Translations under genes and position numbers: made by a program
Assembly (NCBI GenBank): GCA_027858355.1
Contig: JAQICW010000413.1
Coordinates: forward strand, 1-19,421
DNA from: Desulfobacula sp.
Lineage (GTDB): Bacteria > Desulfobacterota > Desulfobacteria > Desulfobacterales > Desulfobacteraceae
Reading direction: 5' to 3'
DNA: 19,421 nucleotides
In this document: piece after piece, positions 13,461 through 19,421 of the stretch
How the letters are laid out: every line of letters starts with the position of its first letter
Position numbering within the stretch: position 1 is the stretch's first letter
The notes under the pieces: generated by a model
Told to the model about the DNA's origin: nothing
The model's database searches: none
Seen by the model: the letters and a program-made list of their open reading frames with translations, nothing else

Positions 13461-14435
13461 TTATACTTTTTTACTGTATTCTTCATCGATTTCTTTTGCA
13501 ATTTCAACAAAATGGGTATGCTTTTCGCGAATATAAAAAAGGTATATTCTTGCATCTCTTTCGGTTAAGTTTTCGCTTTCTTCAGTTAGAAAGAATTTTA
13601 AAATTTTGAGAGCATGCTTATATTGCTCTAAATCGTATTCTGTATATTCATTTAGTTCGTTTCTTTCTTTTAGTGCCTTTTCAAACTCAGAATAAGTTTT
13701 TTGGATTGAGTTCAACATATTTAAGCCAAAATGACGATGGTGAGCTGTTGACGTAGAATAAATCCCTTCAGCCACTTTTGAAAATTGATAACCTAATGAA
13801 GAATGGAAAATATCTACGATAAGCTTGTCTTTATATTTTTCTCGATGCATCTGATCTGCCTCAATTAATTTGGTTGATATTGATTTGTAACTTTTTTCGA
13901 TCTCTCCTAATTGTGTCATTAAAATAGAAAGCAGATCAACATCAACAAATTCATCCCTTTCTCCTTTTGAGGATCTTAGGAGAGTAAATCCATATTTTGA
14001 TAGTGTTATTCTTGAAATATAATTGTAAAAAACAGTGCCACGAACTTTGTTTTTTGTTGGATGTCCAATTGAAGCATTTCTAATAGCCCGAACGCTTCTA
14101 AGTTGATCATTTATTTTAAAATCGACCTCAAATGCCTCAGATAAATGTTTCACTGCGTCTTGCTGGATAAAAAGTGACTGCAATAGCCCATACGTGTAAA
14201 TGTATTTGAGGCCTGAGCTTTCGGGGTAATCTGATGTTAAGTATTCTTCAATTGAAAGGGTAGTGTCTCCAGTAGTATCCAGAGAACTACATATTTGATT
14301 CCAAATATCCAAATCTTGTAATAAATCAGTTTGATATCTTGTCGTATTGATATGTTTTCGAACAGAATCTTCCTCTGAAGATATTCGATGGAGTGTCGAA
14401 ATCAAATTTTGAACGATATCATTTTGTTCTTTCAA
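13461..14435 (-). CDS. HEPN-like helical protein, first gene of a three-gene unit
   Basis: The 324-residue protein is mostly helical and charged. Residues 112-126 read LRSVRAIRNASIGHPT, giving an R-N-x4-H (Arg119, His125) arrangement like the catalytic Rx4-6H of HEPN ribonucleases and nucleotidyltransferase-partner toxins. The RN...GHP version is common in HEPN-like proteins of accessory regions. The rest, with QLGEIEKSYKSISTKL and EFEKALKERNELNEYTEY, is coiled-coil-like. The start is a TTG at 14435 with GAGG about ten bases upstream, right after attC site J. Cyclase-like and DUF5677 genes follow without an attC between. RNase activity is inference. Confidence 0.6.
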   Translation of the reverse strand: MKEQNDIVQNLISTLHRISSEEDSVRKHINTTRYQTDLLQDLDIWNQICSSLDTTGDTTLSIEEYLTSDYPESSGLKYIYTYGLLQSLFIQQDAVKHLSEAFEVDFKINDQLRSVRAIRNASIGHPTKNKVRGTVFYNYISRITLSKYGFTLLRSSKGERDEFVDVDLLSILMTQLGEIEKSYKSISTKLIEADQMHREKYKDKLIVDIFHSSLGYQFSKVAEGIYSTSTAHHRHFGLNMLNSIQKTYSEFEKALKERNELNEYTEYDLEQYKHALKILKFFLTEESENLTERDARIYLFYIREKHTHFVEIAKEIDEEYSKKV

Positions 14436-14455
14436 TTGGCTGATACCTCTTTAAA

Positions 14456-14506
14456 ATAGAACATGAAAATAACCGGTGAAATCCGGTTCATTTTCGTTTG
14501 TTGAAA
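14456..14506 (-). other. attC site J (51 bp)
   Basis: On the minus strand TTTCAAC (14500-14506) and GTTCTAT (14456-14462) flank GAACCGGATTTCACCGGTTA, a hairpin identical in site K. An RYYYAAC box matching the consensus, GCCTAAC, also stands at 14688-14694 in the end of the preceding gene, so the true site may be longer and include repeats R1 and R2. Confidence 0.6.
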
Positions 14507-14588
14507 GGTCATTTTTTTAGATTATCGAAATTGGTCACTATCAAATTTATTAATCATTTCAACCAAGTCGAATTAATGCGAGGGACAG
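14463..14588 (-). repeat. Dispersed repeat R2, copy 1
   Basis: These 126 bp align with 17744-17871 over their whole length, including ATAACCGGTGAAATCCGGTT and CACTATCAAATTTAT. On the minus strand both contain FDLVEM/FDLTEI...KFDSD-like codons ending in a stop, so the repeat may derive from the 3' end of an old gene plus its attC. Bases 14507-14681 hold only R2 and R1. Confidence 0.7.
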
Positions 14589-14589
14589 G

Positions 14590-14671
14590 TCAAAATGAGG
14601 TCGCTAAGAGCAGTTTTTTATAGTTTTGAAATTATTAACAGTGAGTTGCAAAGATTTGCTTGGTTCGACCC
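14590..14671 (-). repeat. Dispersed repeat R1, copy 2
   Basis: This copy matches 4260-4353 with about a dozen changes and lacks the left arm of the palindrome present there. It directly abuts R2, just as R2 traces abut R1 in the first copy, so the two are parts of one conserved cassette tail. Confidence 0.65.
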
Positions 14672-14681
14672 CAAATCCGCC

Positions 14682-15353
14682 TTAATTGTTAGGCATTTTT
14701 CGCCCCTTTTGAATGGCGATCCCTTTGAGTTGATCAATATCAAACCGACCTTCAGGATCAACACCAAGCCATTCAAAGATTAGTTTGGCACACCCCTGCT
14801 TTATCTTTACAAAAATTTGATGCATTAACTCATAGCTTATTTCAATTTGCATATTTACAGCGAAACAATCCTTTAGGACCACAAGCTTTCTGTGCCACTC
14901 GGGTGTGAAAACTCCCTTGGTATGAAGTATCGAGTTACGAATACACCGAAGATCACCAATGATGTCACTCGTAATATTTTTTTCATCTTTTCTGGCAGCC
15001 TTTGCGAGCCTAGGCCGTATCCCTGCTTCCCAATATGCGTAAATAAATACGATGACAGAATATGACAGCTGCCGTTGATTGATGCCTGCTGGAGCGTTTT
15101 CTTCAATGAACTTTCCCGCTGTGACTATTCTTGAATGAATCACATCTGGGCTTTGGGGGTCTTCGAAGCTCTGGTGGGTGACAACCTGATCGCCTCTTGC
15201 ATTCTTTTTCTGAGATTGTGCTCTTAAGACCCTTGCAGTCTGTCTTTCCATCAGCATCTTAGCGCCGGAAAACCCTGATATCGAATTCATGTATACCCCG
15301 ACTTGCAGGTTAACAAAATCTATAAACTCCTTAACTATGTTGTCATATTCCAT
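14682..15353 (-). CDS. HEPN-like protein, single-gene cassette
   Basis: The 223-residue protein has FIYAYWEAGIRPRLAKAA followed by IIGDLRCIRNSILHTKGV. The second string carries R-N-x3-H (Arg139, His144), the Rx4-6H motif of HEPN proteins, and the first supplies the conserved helix with the YWE acidic position (Glu109). This arrangement is common in HEPN-like proteins near defence and toxin genes, where active members cut RNA. The N-terminal 75 residues are unique to it; I see no membrane segment. The ATG at 15353 lies a few bases after the R'-like box of attC M. The last residues (PNN) are encoded within a consensus R'' box, GCCTAAC. RNase activity is inferred only from the motif. Confidence 0.68.
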   Translation of the reverse strand: MEYDNIVKEFIDFVNLQVGVYMNSISGFSGAKMLMERQTARVLRAQSQKKNARGDQVVTHQSFEDPQSPDVIHSRIVTAGKFIEENAPAGINQRQLSYSVIVFIYAYWEAGIRPRLAKAARKDEKNITSDIIGDLRCIRNSILHTKGVFTPEWHRKLVVLKDCFAVNMQIEISYELMHQIFVKIKQGCAKLIFEWLGVDPEGRFDIDQLKGIAIQKGRKMPNN

Positions 15354-15360
15354 GGTAATT

Positions 15361-15416
15361 GCCTATCTTAAATCAGGGGCGCGGATTTTTGCACCCTCTG
15401 CATTTATTTGTTAAAC
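15361..15416 (-). other. attC site M (56 bp)
   Basis: GTTTAAC (15410-15416), a perfect RYYYAAC box, contains the stop TAA of the upstream gene; GATAGGC (15361-15367) is a one-base variant of GTTAGGC. The arms CAGAGGGTGC and GCGCCCCTG pair around a short A-rich loop. Confidence 0.7.
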
Positions 15417-15962
15417 ACTTTTTAATTGCTCCTCAAGTTTATTAATAATATTGCCCGATTTGAAAATTACAAATTCTGCCGCATCCATATCTACGGTCGC
15501 TCCATGAGCGGCTTCATTTCCAAGCTTAATTATTTCTAATAGCCCTTCTGCTACAGATGGGCTCAGAACACCCTCGTTGCGTAATACTTGAATTCTTATA
15601 GATAAAGAGCTGCTTTTATTACTTAGCTCTCCTAACTCTGACTGAAATGAACGTATCATTTTTTCAATATCTATACGTAAAGCAACTAATGCCAGCTTCG
15701 GATCAATATTTTCATAAGGACTGTTTTTGCCATCATTTGAGGATTCATTTGAGAGCTTCTCTAAGGGTTCACGAACATCTTTAAGCTCAATCTTGACACC
15801 ACCTGGTAGTTCTAAAGATTTTAGATACGGAAATAACCATGGGAGTGTTGCTAAAACAAGAAGAGCAAGGGCAATTGTGTCAACAGTAAATTTATCAATA
15901 AACAGATGCGCGACACCTAATGAAAGAAAAATAAATGACACTATAAAAGCAATGATTTTCAT
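15411..15962 (-). CDS. Membrane protein with DUF4145/HEPN-like cytoplasmic domain
   Basis: The 183-residue protein has two N-terminal membrane helices (about 3-22 and 27-47), then LKSLELPGGVKIELKDV, a charged linker and a helical domain (about 85-180). That domain contains LGNEAAHGATVDMDAA (147-162), the N-x-x-x-H signature of DUF4145-type HEPN-like domains; the Arg of an active RNase motif is not at its usual place, so it may be non-catalytic. Related two-helix proteins are widespread in accessory regions; their role is unknown. AAGGAGA precedes the ATG. The stop lies within the R'' box of attC M, and attC N lies just upstream, so this is a classic single-gene cassette. Confidence 0.68.
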   Translation of the reverse strand: MKIIAFIVSFIFLSLGVAHLFIDKFTVDTIALALLVLATLPWLFPYLKSLELPGGVKIELKDVREPLEKLSNESSNDGKNSPYENIDPKLALVALRIDIEKMIRSFQSELGELSNKSSSLSIRIQVLRNEGVLSPSVAEGLLEIIKLGNEAAHGATVDMDAAEFVIFKSGNIINKLEEQLKSV

Positions 15963-15978
15963 TAGTTCTCCTTTTTGT

Positions 15979-16034
15979 GCTTAACCTAAATAAGCTGCGA
16001 CTGTAAGCCGTCACGCTTTATTGCCTTGTTGGGC
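15979..16034 (-). other. attC site N (56 bp, both core boxes match consensus)
   Basis: On the minus strand GCCCAAC (16028-16034) and GTTAAGC (15979-15985) both match RYYYAAC and GTTRRRY exactly. Between them AATAAAGCGTGAC pairs with AGTCGCAGCTTATT around GGCTTAC. It is the best candidate for a still active site. Confidence 0.8.
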
Positions 16035-16066
16035 AATGATTAATTTGATTATATAGGCAGCCAAGA

Positions 16067-16549
16067 TCACCTCGGCTTGCCGATAGCAATAAATGAGACT
16101 TCGACATTGCTTGGTATCGCTTTACCGTCAGAATTGATTCCGTAGGTCCAAATTGTAGCCTTTGTGGCATCTGTCATTACATTAATAACGGTATCTGCTG
16201 GATGATCACCTCGCTGCCCTATATACTGATCTGCGGCGGCCACAGTTGCAACCACAGTTGGTGTACCTGCAAACTCTCTCGCATAAGTGATAACGTATTC
16301 TCCAGTTCGTGTTCGCCGAGAATTGAAATCCTCACCGTCAGCCGTCCCATTTTCCGATACTCGTCCCTGAATAATGATTTGACTAGGTGATAGATTCTGC
16401 GAACGGTTGATCGAGTTAGGATCTATAAAGGAGATGCCATCCTTATACCGGAGCTCTTTTCCTGAGATATACAGTACCACGAGCAAAACAATCAGCCCGG
16501 TGAAGCTTGCAGCAAACAACCACTTCGGAATTGCCTTGATCCAATCCAT
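16067..16549 (-). CDS. Membrane-anchored beta-sandwich protein, tail-fibre-like domain
   Basis: The 160-residue protein has one N-terminal membrane helix (about 10-29, flanked by Lys) and an exported C-terminal domain from about residue 60. The string GEYVITYAREFAGTPTVVAT, then TVINVMTDATKATIWTYGIN and the end VEVSFIAIGKPR, has the rhythm of a small beta-sandwich found at the ends of phage tail fibres and in H-type-lectin-like proteins (G-x-Y-x-I-x-F...P-x-V...F-x-F-I-A-I-G). It could bind a surface ligand; this is inference. AAGGAGGAGA precedes the ATG, and attC N follows the TGA, so it is a one-gene cassette. Confidence 0.65.
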   Translation of the reverse strand: MDWIKAIPKWLFAASFTGLIVLLVVLYISGKELRYKDGISFIDPNSINRSQNLSPSQIIIQGRVSENGTADGEDFNSRRTRTGEYVITYAREFAGTPTVVATVAAADQYIGQRGDHPADTVINVMTDATKATIWTYGINSDGKAIPSNVEVSFIAIGKPR

Positions 16550-16583
16550 TGTCTCCTCCTTGTTTAGTGAACTCTTTCGTCGT

Positions 16584-16670
16584 GCCCAATGTTTAGGATC
16601 TCCGGTTAAAAGAAGTCAAAAAAATAATAACTCGATCAAATTTTACCCGCAGAATCCTATTTTGTTGGAC
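16584..16670 (-). other. attC site O (87 bp)
   Basis: On the minus strand GTCCAAC (16664-16670) is followed by GGATTCTGCGGGTAAAA, and TTTTAACCGGAGATCC pairs with it before ATTGGGC (16584-16590), one base from GTTGGGC. It closes the microcassette that starts at attC L. Confidence 0.55.
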
Positions 16671-16685
16671 GATGATTTGGTTGAC

Positions 16686-16778
16686 CTATACCTTATATAT
16701 ATGGGGATTTCTAAAAAAGTCCCCAAAGCCTTTAAAATCAGTACTTTTTAACCAGACACTTAAATGTTTGTAAACCAT
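16686..16778 (-). CDS. 30-residue ORF in a microcassette
   Basis: Between the R' box of attC L and the R'' box of attC O the only frame with start signals is this 30-residue ORF (first residues MVYKHLSVWLKSTDF). AGGAAGAG stands before its ATG at usable spacing. The peptide is basic and aromatic, FGDFFRNPHIYKV at the end, with no membrane segment. Its stop TAG lies 16 bases before attC O. The whole cassette is about 230 bp. It could be a true small protein, an RNA cassette, or a cassette without a gene; I cannot tell. Confidence 0.4.
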   Translation of the reverse strand: MVYKHLSVWLKSTDFKGFGDFFRNPHIYKV

Positions 16779-16812
16779 TAAAATTCTCTTCCTGATGACG
16801 CAGTCATCATTC

Positions 16813-16886
16813 GTCCAACATTGCAAATAACCGGTGCTAATGGAGCGCAGCGGAATTAGCATCCGAGTTAATTTGCTTTGTTAGGA
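16813..16886 (-). other. attC site L (74 bp)
   Basis: TCCTAAC (16880-16886) holds the final stop of the metallopeptidase frame, and GTTGGAC (16813-16819) matches GTTRRRY exactly. Arms GCAAATTAACTCGGATGCTAA and TTAGCACCGGTTATTTGC pair closely around a TGCGCTCC-type loop. Confidence 0.8.
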
Positions 16887-17723
16887 GATCTTTGATGTCA
16901 TTCGCTTTTTGAGTTCCTCTAAATAATCAGAGAATGAAATACCAAATATATTTTGAAAAACTTTTTTGTTTTCATCATTTTTAATTAGTTGATGATAATA
17001 TCCTATGAAACGGTTTCGTCCATAAGTTTTAATCAAATCATCCACAATGCAACCATATTCTGAATATATGAAATGATATTTGTTTCTTAATTTGAAACCT
17101 TTAGACTCAATTGGTGCCTTCTGAAGTGGCTAAGGCCACCAACTGGGATGATAAAAGATCTCCTGCGATAAATGCTCTGAAACTTCTTTTCGGGTAAAAT
17201 ATCCAGCTTTACCAAATTGATCAGATGAGTATACCGCAAGGCCCTCATTAAGCCATGCGGGGAAAGTGAAAGTCCTAAGCAGAGACAAGTTCTGTTGAGT
17301 AAGCGAATGTGACAGTTCATGTTGAAGATACATTCCAAATGGTTTTTCATGAGCAACGGCTTCATCTTGGAGTCTTCTTGATACTACAACTCGTCCAAAT
17401 ATAAAAAATGAATGAGCGCGAGCTAAAGACCCCGTTATCCTTATCTTTTCCCGGTCTGACTCGCAAAGAATAACATCAACATTTCTTTTATATTTAAGAC
17501 CATGAATGTTTTCATTTTTTTCAATGAAAGTATCAATTTCCTCCAGAGGTGGAAGATTGTACCCTTTATGGTAATAAACGGTCGCCATTTTGTAGGTTTT
17601 CTTTTCAAAACCTACAATAATCGGGCTATAAGGCAGTAATCTTCCAAACGCAGCAGAGTATCCAATCAGAGTTAAACAAACAACAAAAATCATTGTGCTC
17701 AGTATTTTAAATTTCAATTTCAT
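16881..17723 (-). pseudogene. Secreted HExxH metallopeptidase with an in-frame amber codon
   Basis: The ATG at 17723 (GGGGAG upstream) opens a protein with a signal peptide or anchor (residues 1-26). The zinc motif HELSH is at 135-139, and Glu160 in WLNEGLAVY is the probable third ligand, as in the gluzincin/peptidase MA-like group. A TAG at 17130-17132 follows SWWP (residue 197). The same frame then continues 82 codons to the TAA in attC L, and these encode what the family needs: YHFIYSEYG, IKTYGRNRFIGYYHQL and FGISFSDYLEEL. So the domain was intact and now has one nonsense codon. It may be a fresh pseudogene, a sequencing error, or read-through. The truncated 197-residue product keeps the zinc site but lacks the C-terminal helices. 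Confidence 0.75.
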
Positions 17724-17736
17724 ATTTGAATATCTC

Positions 17737-17787
17737 CCCTAACACGAAAAATAACCGGTGAAATCCGGTTCATTTTTGTTGTTTTAC
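17737..17787 (-). other. attC site K (51 bp)
   Basis: GTTAGGG (17737-17743) is one base from GTTRRRY and runs into the metallopeptidase ribosome binding site. The GAACCGGATTTCACCGGTTA hairpin equals that of site J. The nearest R''-like box is GTAAAAC, while a perfect GCCCAAC stands at 17906-17912 right after the caspase stop, so the functional site may be 176 bp. Confidence 0.6.
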
Positions 17788-17871
17788 AGCCATCATTTCT
17801 TTAGATAATTAAAATCAATCACTATCAAATTTATCTATAATTTCAGTCAAATCAAATTAGTACGAGGAACA
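17744..17871 (-). repeat. Dispersed repeat R2, copy 2
   Basis: This copy aligns with 14463-14588. Unlike that copy it is not followed by R1; bases 17872-17914 lead to the GCCCAAC box and the caspase stop codon. No gene lies in 17724-17914. Confidence 0.7.
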
Positions 17872-17914
17872 GGCGCAGCTTTTTGGAATCTTCTACAAAA
17901 GCATTGTTGGGCTA

Positions 17915-19309
17915 TTATTTTGCTAATCTTTTGATATTCATTCTGTATGGAGCCAAGACCTTTTCGCTTTTATTTTCTAAGTTTATAAAGTTTACTTTAA
18001 GACGGAAGCTTGGGGTAGTCAGAGCTTCCGACAATTTCTCTTTTAATTCTTCTTTTGAAGTTTTCCGTATAAAATCATCTTTTTCTGGATCAAAATATTC
18101 AGTTCCAGTTTCATCATATAGAACATTATCTCCCTCAAAAAAGATTCCATCTATGGCTTTGTTGTCTTCTTCAAAATCTGTACAAGATACATCAATACTA
18201 ATCCCTCTAGCCGAAGAAGGTAAATAAAATAAATTCTTGAAATATGGTTTTAGTGCTTGCTGAATAAACTTAAAAGATTCGTGATATATTTCAGCTTCTT
18301 CAAGCTGAAATATATTATCAATCATACTTGATTTTGTTTTAACCCTAAAGCTACCGGTTGAGTCAAAATAGACCTCAAACAATAACCCATTTAACAAATG
18401 AAAACTTACACCATCATTCAATCGATTAAGGTTTCGTTGCAAATTTTCCATGTACGTCACTGCTTTTTGAGCGGTGCCACATGCAGCTTGATAAATATTT
18501 CTACCTAAAACGAATATTTCATCTTTGGTGAATTTGTCTAAATTGTCCTGATTAATTTTAGATATTGCTGGATTCTGAGCGTACCAATTACAGCTTTTAA
18601 GAGCTGTAATTATTTCTTGTGCAATATCTGATGAATGTGGCGTAAAGCCCATATCTGCTAATGCAGTTTCGCTGTATTCTGGCAACAATTCTTCTGTGAC
18701 AAAAGAGTAATTGAAATAAAAGTCCCCCATCAGAGAAGTATGCTCCCATGATATCTGGCGCCCTCGAGTAGATGAGCTTAAAGTGTTTCTCACTCTTTTA
18801 AATAGATCCTCAATCGTAATATCTGGAGTAGAAACATGTTTAAGGAACGCATCTGTGTAAGATCCGTTTTCACCCGCGCCATCATACGCAACTTGACCTG
18901 GAGACGTGGCGTAACCAATTATCATGCCTTTCGGAGCATACACTGGTGCAAGGCCTCTTGAATCCACACCACGCCATCTTCGCTCATAGGGGTTATTCCG
19001 GCAAGCATCTAACATAATGATATTAGTCTGGTTAGTGCCGTTTTCCATTGTTTCTATTACCTTATCTAAAGGTAGCGAGGAATATTTAGCGTCAATCTCT
19101 TTATCAAAATTGGTATCAATAGCTGTTAAGTAATTTTTCCCACTAATCTGCATCCCATGCCCAGCAAAAAAGAATAATGCCACTTCGCAAGAATTCAAAT
19201 GTGAAGAAAATTCATTTAGCTCTTCCTCCATTTCCTTAACAGACGCATCTGTTCGTTTCAATGTGTTAAAGCCGAGTCTTTCTAATCTTTCCTGAACGGC
19301 ATCTGACAT
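17915..19309 (-). CDS. Caspase-like (peptidase C14) protein lacking its N-terminal strand
   Basis: The 464-residue protein has the prokaryotic caspase core: catalytic His51 in FFFAGHGMQ and Cys103 in IIMLDACRNNPY, then GMIIGYATSPGQVAYDG, NGSYTDAFLKH and the QISWEHTSLMGDFYF end of the domain near residue 200. The usual first strand and loop (ALVIGN...NPxNDA) are absent: the frame begins at SDAVQERLERLGF and is closed upstream by a TAA near 19373. So the gene has lost its first 25 or so codons or has fused to an attC remnant. Residues 200-464 are an unrecognised C-terminal region. Bacterial caspases cut after basic residues and some act in abortive phage defence; no partner gene is visible. Confidence 0.8.
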   Translation of the reverse strand: MSDAVQERLERLGFNTLKRTDASVKEMEEELNEFSSHLNSCEVALFFFAGHGMQISGKNYLTAIDTNFDKEIDAKYSSLPLDKVIETMENGTNQTNIIMLDACRNNPYERRWRGVDSRGLAPVYAPKGMIIGYATSPGQVAYDGAGENGSYTDAFLKHVSTPDITIEDLFKRVRNTLSSSTRGRQISWEHTSLMGDFYFNYSFVTEELLPEYSETALADMGFTPHSSDIAQEIITALKSCNWYAQNPAISKINQDNLDKFTKDEIFVLGRNIYQAACGTAQKAVTYMENLQRNLNRLNDGVSFHLLNGLLFEVYFDSTGSFRVKTKSSMIDNIFQLEEAEIYHESFKFIQQALKPYFKNLFYLPSSARGISIDVSCTDFEEDNKAIDGIFFEGDNVLYDETGTEYFDPEKDDFIRKTSKEELKEKLSEALTTPSFRLKVNFINLENKSEKVLAPYRMNIKRLAK

Positions 19310-19332
19310 TCCGCGCCTTTTGATAGTAATTT

Positions 19333-19372
19333 GTCCAATTGCATTCCGTGGTATTTTTTTTCTTTGTTAGCG
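19333..19372 (-). other. Possible decayed attC upstream of the caspase gene
   Basis: On the minus strand CGCTAAC (19366-19372) and ATTGGAC (19333-19339) lie 26 bases apart, around a small palindrome ATACCACGGAAT. The boxes resemble those of attC L, but the arms are too short, which suggests deletion. Confidence 0.3.
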
Positions 19373-19388
19373 TATCAACTCATGCTCA

Positions 19389-19421
19389 TTATTGAAATTC
19401 AAAGTTCCACCACTCATCTTG
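19389..19421 (-). CDS. C-terminal tail of a gene entering from the right edge
   Basis: The minus strand reads QDEWWNFEFQ and a TAA at 19389. The EWW-aromatic string recalls the C-terminal EWWH motif of M15 peptidases, but the zinc-binding His would be Asn. Ten residues are too few to decide, and a second frame is open to the TAA in the box at 19366-19372. Confidence 0.3.
   Translation of the reverse strand, partial: QDEWWNFEFQ

Noticed and set aside
14873..15106. Minus-strand 77-codon frame
   Set aside because: It overlaps the HEPN-like gene in another frame and has no start signal.
17130..17132. Pyrrolysine at the UAG codon as the leading explanation
   Set aside because: No tRNA-Pyl or pyl gene is visible here, and a nonsense mutation or sequencing error is simpler. 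Kept only as a check.
17883..18227. Plus-strand 114-codon frame
   Set aside because: It is antisense to the 3' end of the caspase-like gene and its cassette tail, with no ribosome binding site.
1..19421. CRISPR array, tRNA or rRNA genes, integron integrase
   Set aside because: I saw no regularly spaced direct repeats, no cloverleaf-like sequence and no tyrosine recombinase frame in the window.

Overview
This window looks like part of a sedentary chromosomal integron: a long array of gene cassettes, nearly all read on the minus strand, with degenerate attC recombination sites between them. I count 17 cassettes or partial cassettes. Sixteen attC-like sites follow the same layout on the minus strand: an RYYYAAC-like box at or just after a stop codon, an imperfect inverted repeat, then a GTTRRRY-like box just before the next gene. 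Five sites (one split by an intron) are 50 to 51 bp and most share an AAATAACCGG-type arm, which suggests a host-specific attC family. No integron integrase lies in the window. Given the gene polarity, attI and intI would be expected beyond the right edge. Moderate-to-low G+C, the mix of small accessory genes and an impression of similarity to Desulfobacterota proteins suggest an anaerobic delta-type proteobacterium; this is weak inference.

From right to left (cassette order): the last codons of a gene at the right edge; an orphan caspase-like protease lacking its first beta strand (17915-19309); a secreted HExxH metallopeptidase with an in-frame amber codon (16881-17723); a microcassette with a 30-residue ORF (16686-16778); a membrane-anchored beta-sandwich protein (16067-16549); a two-helix membrane protein with a DUF4145/HEPN-like tail (15411-15962); a HEPN-like protein (14682-15353); a tight three-gene unit of HEPN-like, nucleotide-cyclase-like and DUF5677 proteins (11553-14435); a HicAB toxin-antitoxin pair; a DUF3795 cysteine-rich protein; a small zinc-ribbon protein; an unknown 114-residue protein; a ParB-like/DNA methyltransferase fusion preceded by a 26-residue ORF, with a broken Rossmann-fold gene on the plus strand; a HigBA-like (HI1419/HI1420 type) toxin-antitoxin pair; a Crp/Fnr regulator with a short-chain dehydrogenase; a small two-helix membrane protein; a DUF6326 membrane protein; and a large partial gene running off the left edge.

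The attC at the left of the array is split by a group II intron (about 1747-4183) with a recognisable domain V. Its reverse-transcriptase gene is itself broken by a 281-bp element with inverted ends, a 5-bp target duplication and six copies of one 10-bp motif. Both toxin-antitoxin cassettes carry their own promoter, placed so that transcription should begin at the toxin start codon. That suits cassettes that must be expressed wherever they land. Several neighbouring cassettes (caspase, HEPN-like, cyclase-like, toxin-antitoxin) have a defence or growth-arrest flavour. The three-gene unit at 11553-14435 is the best candidate for an undescribed multi-gene system.
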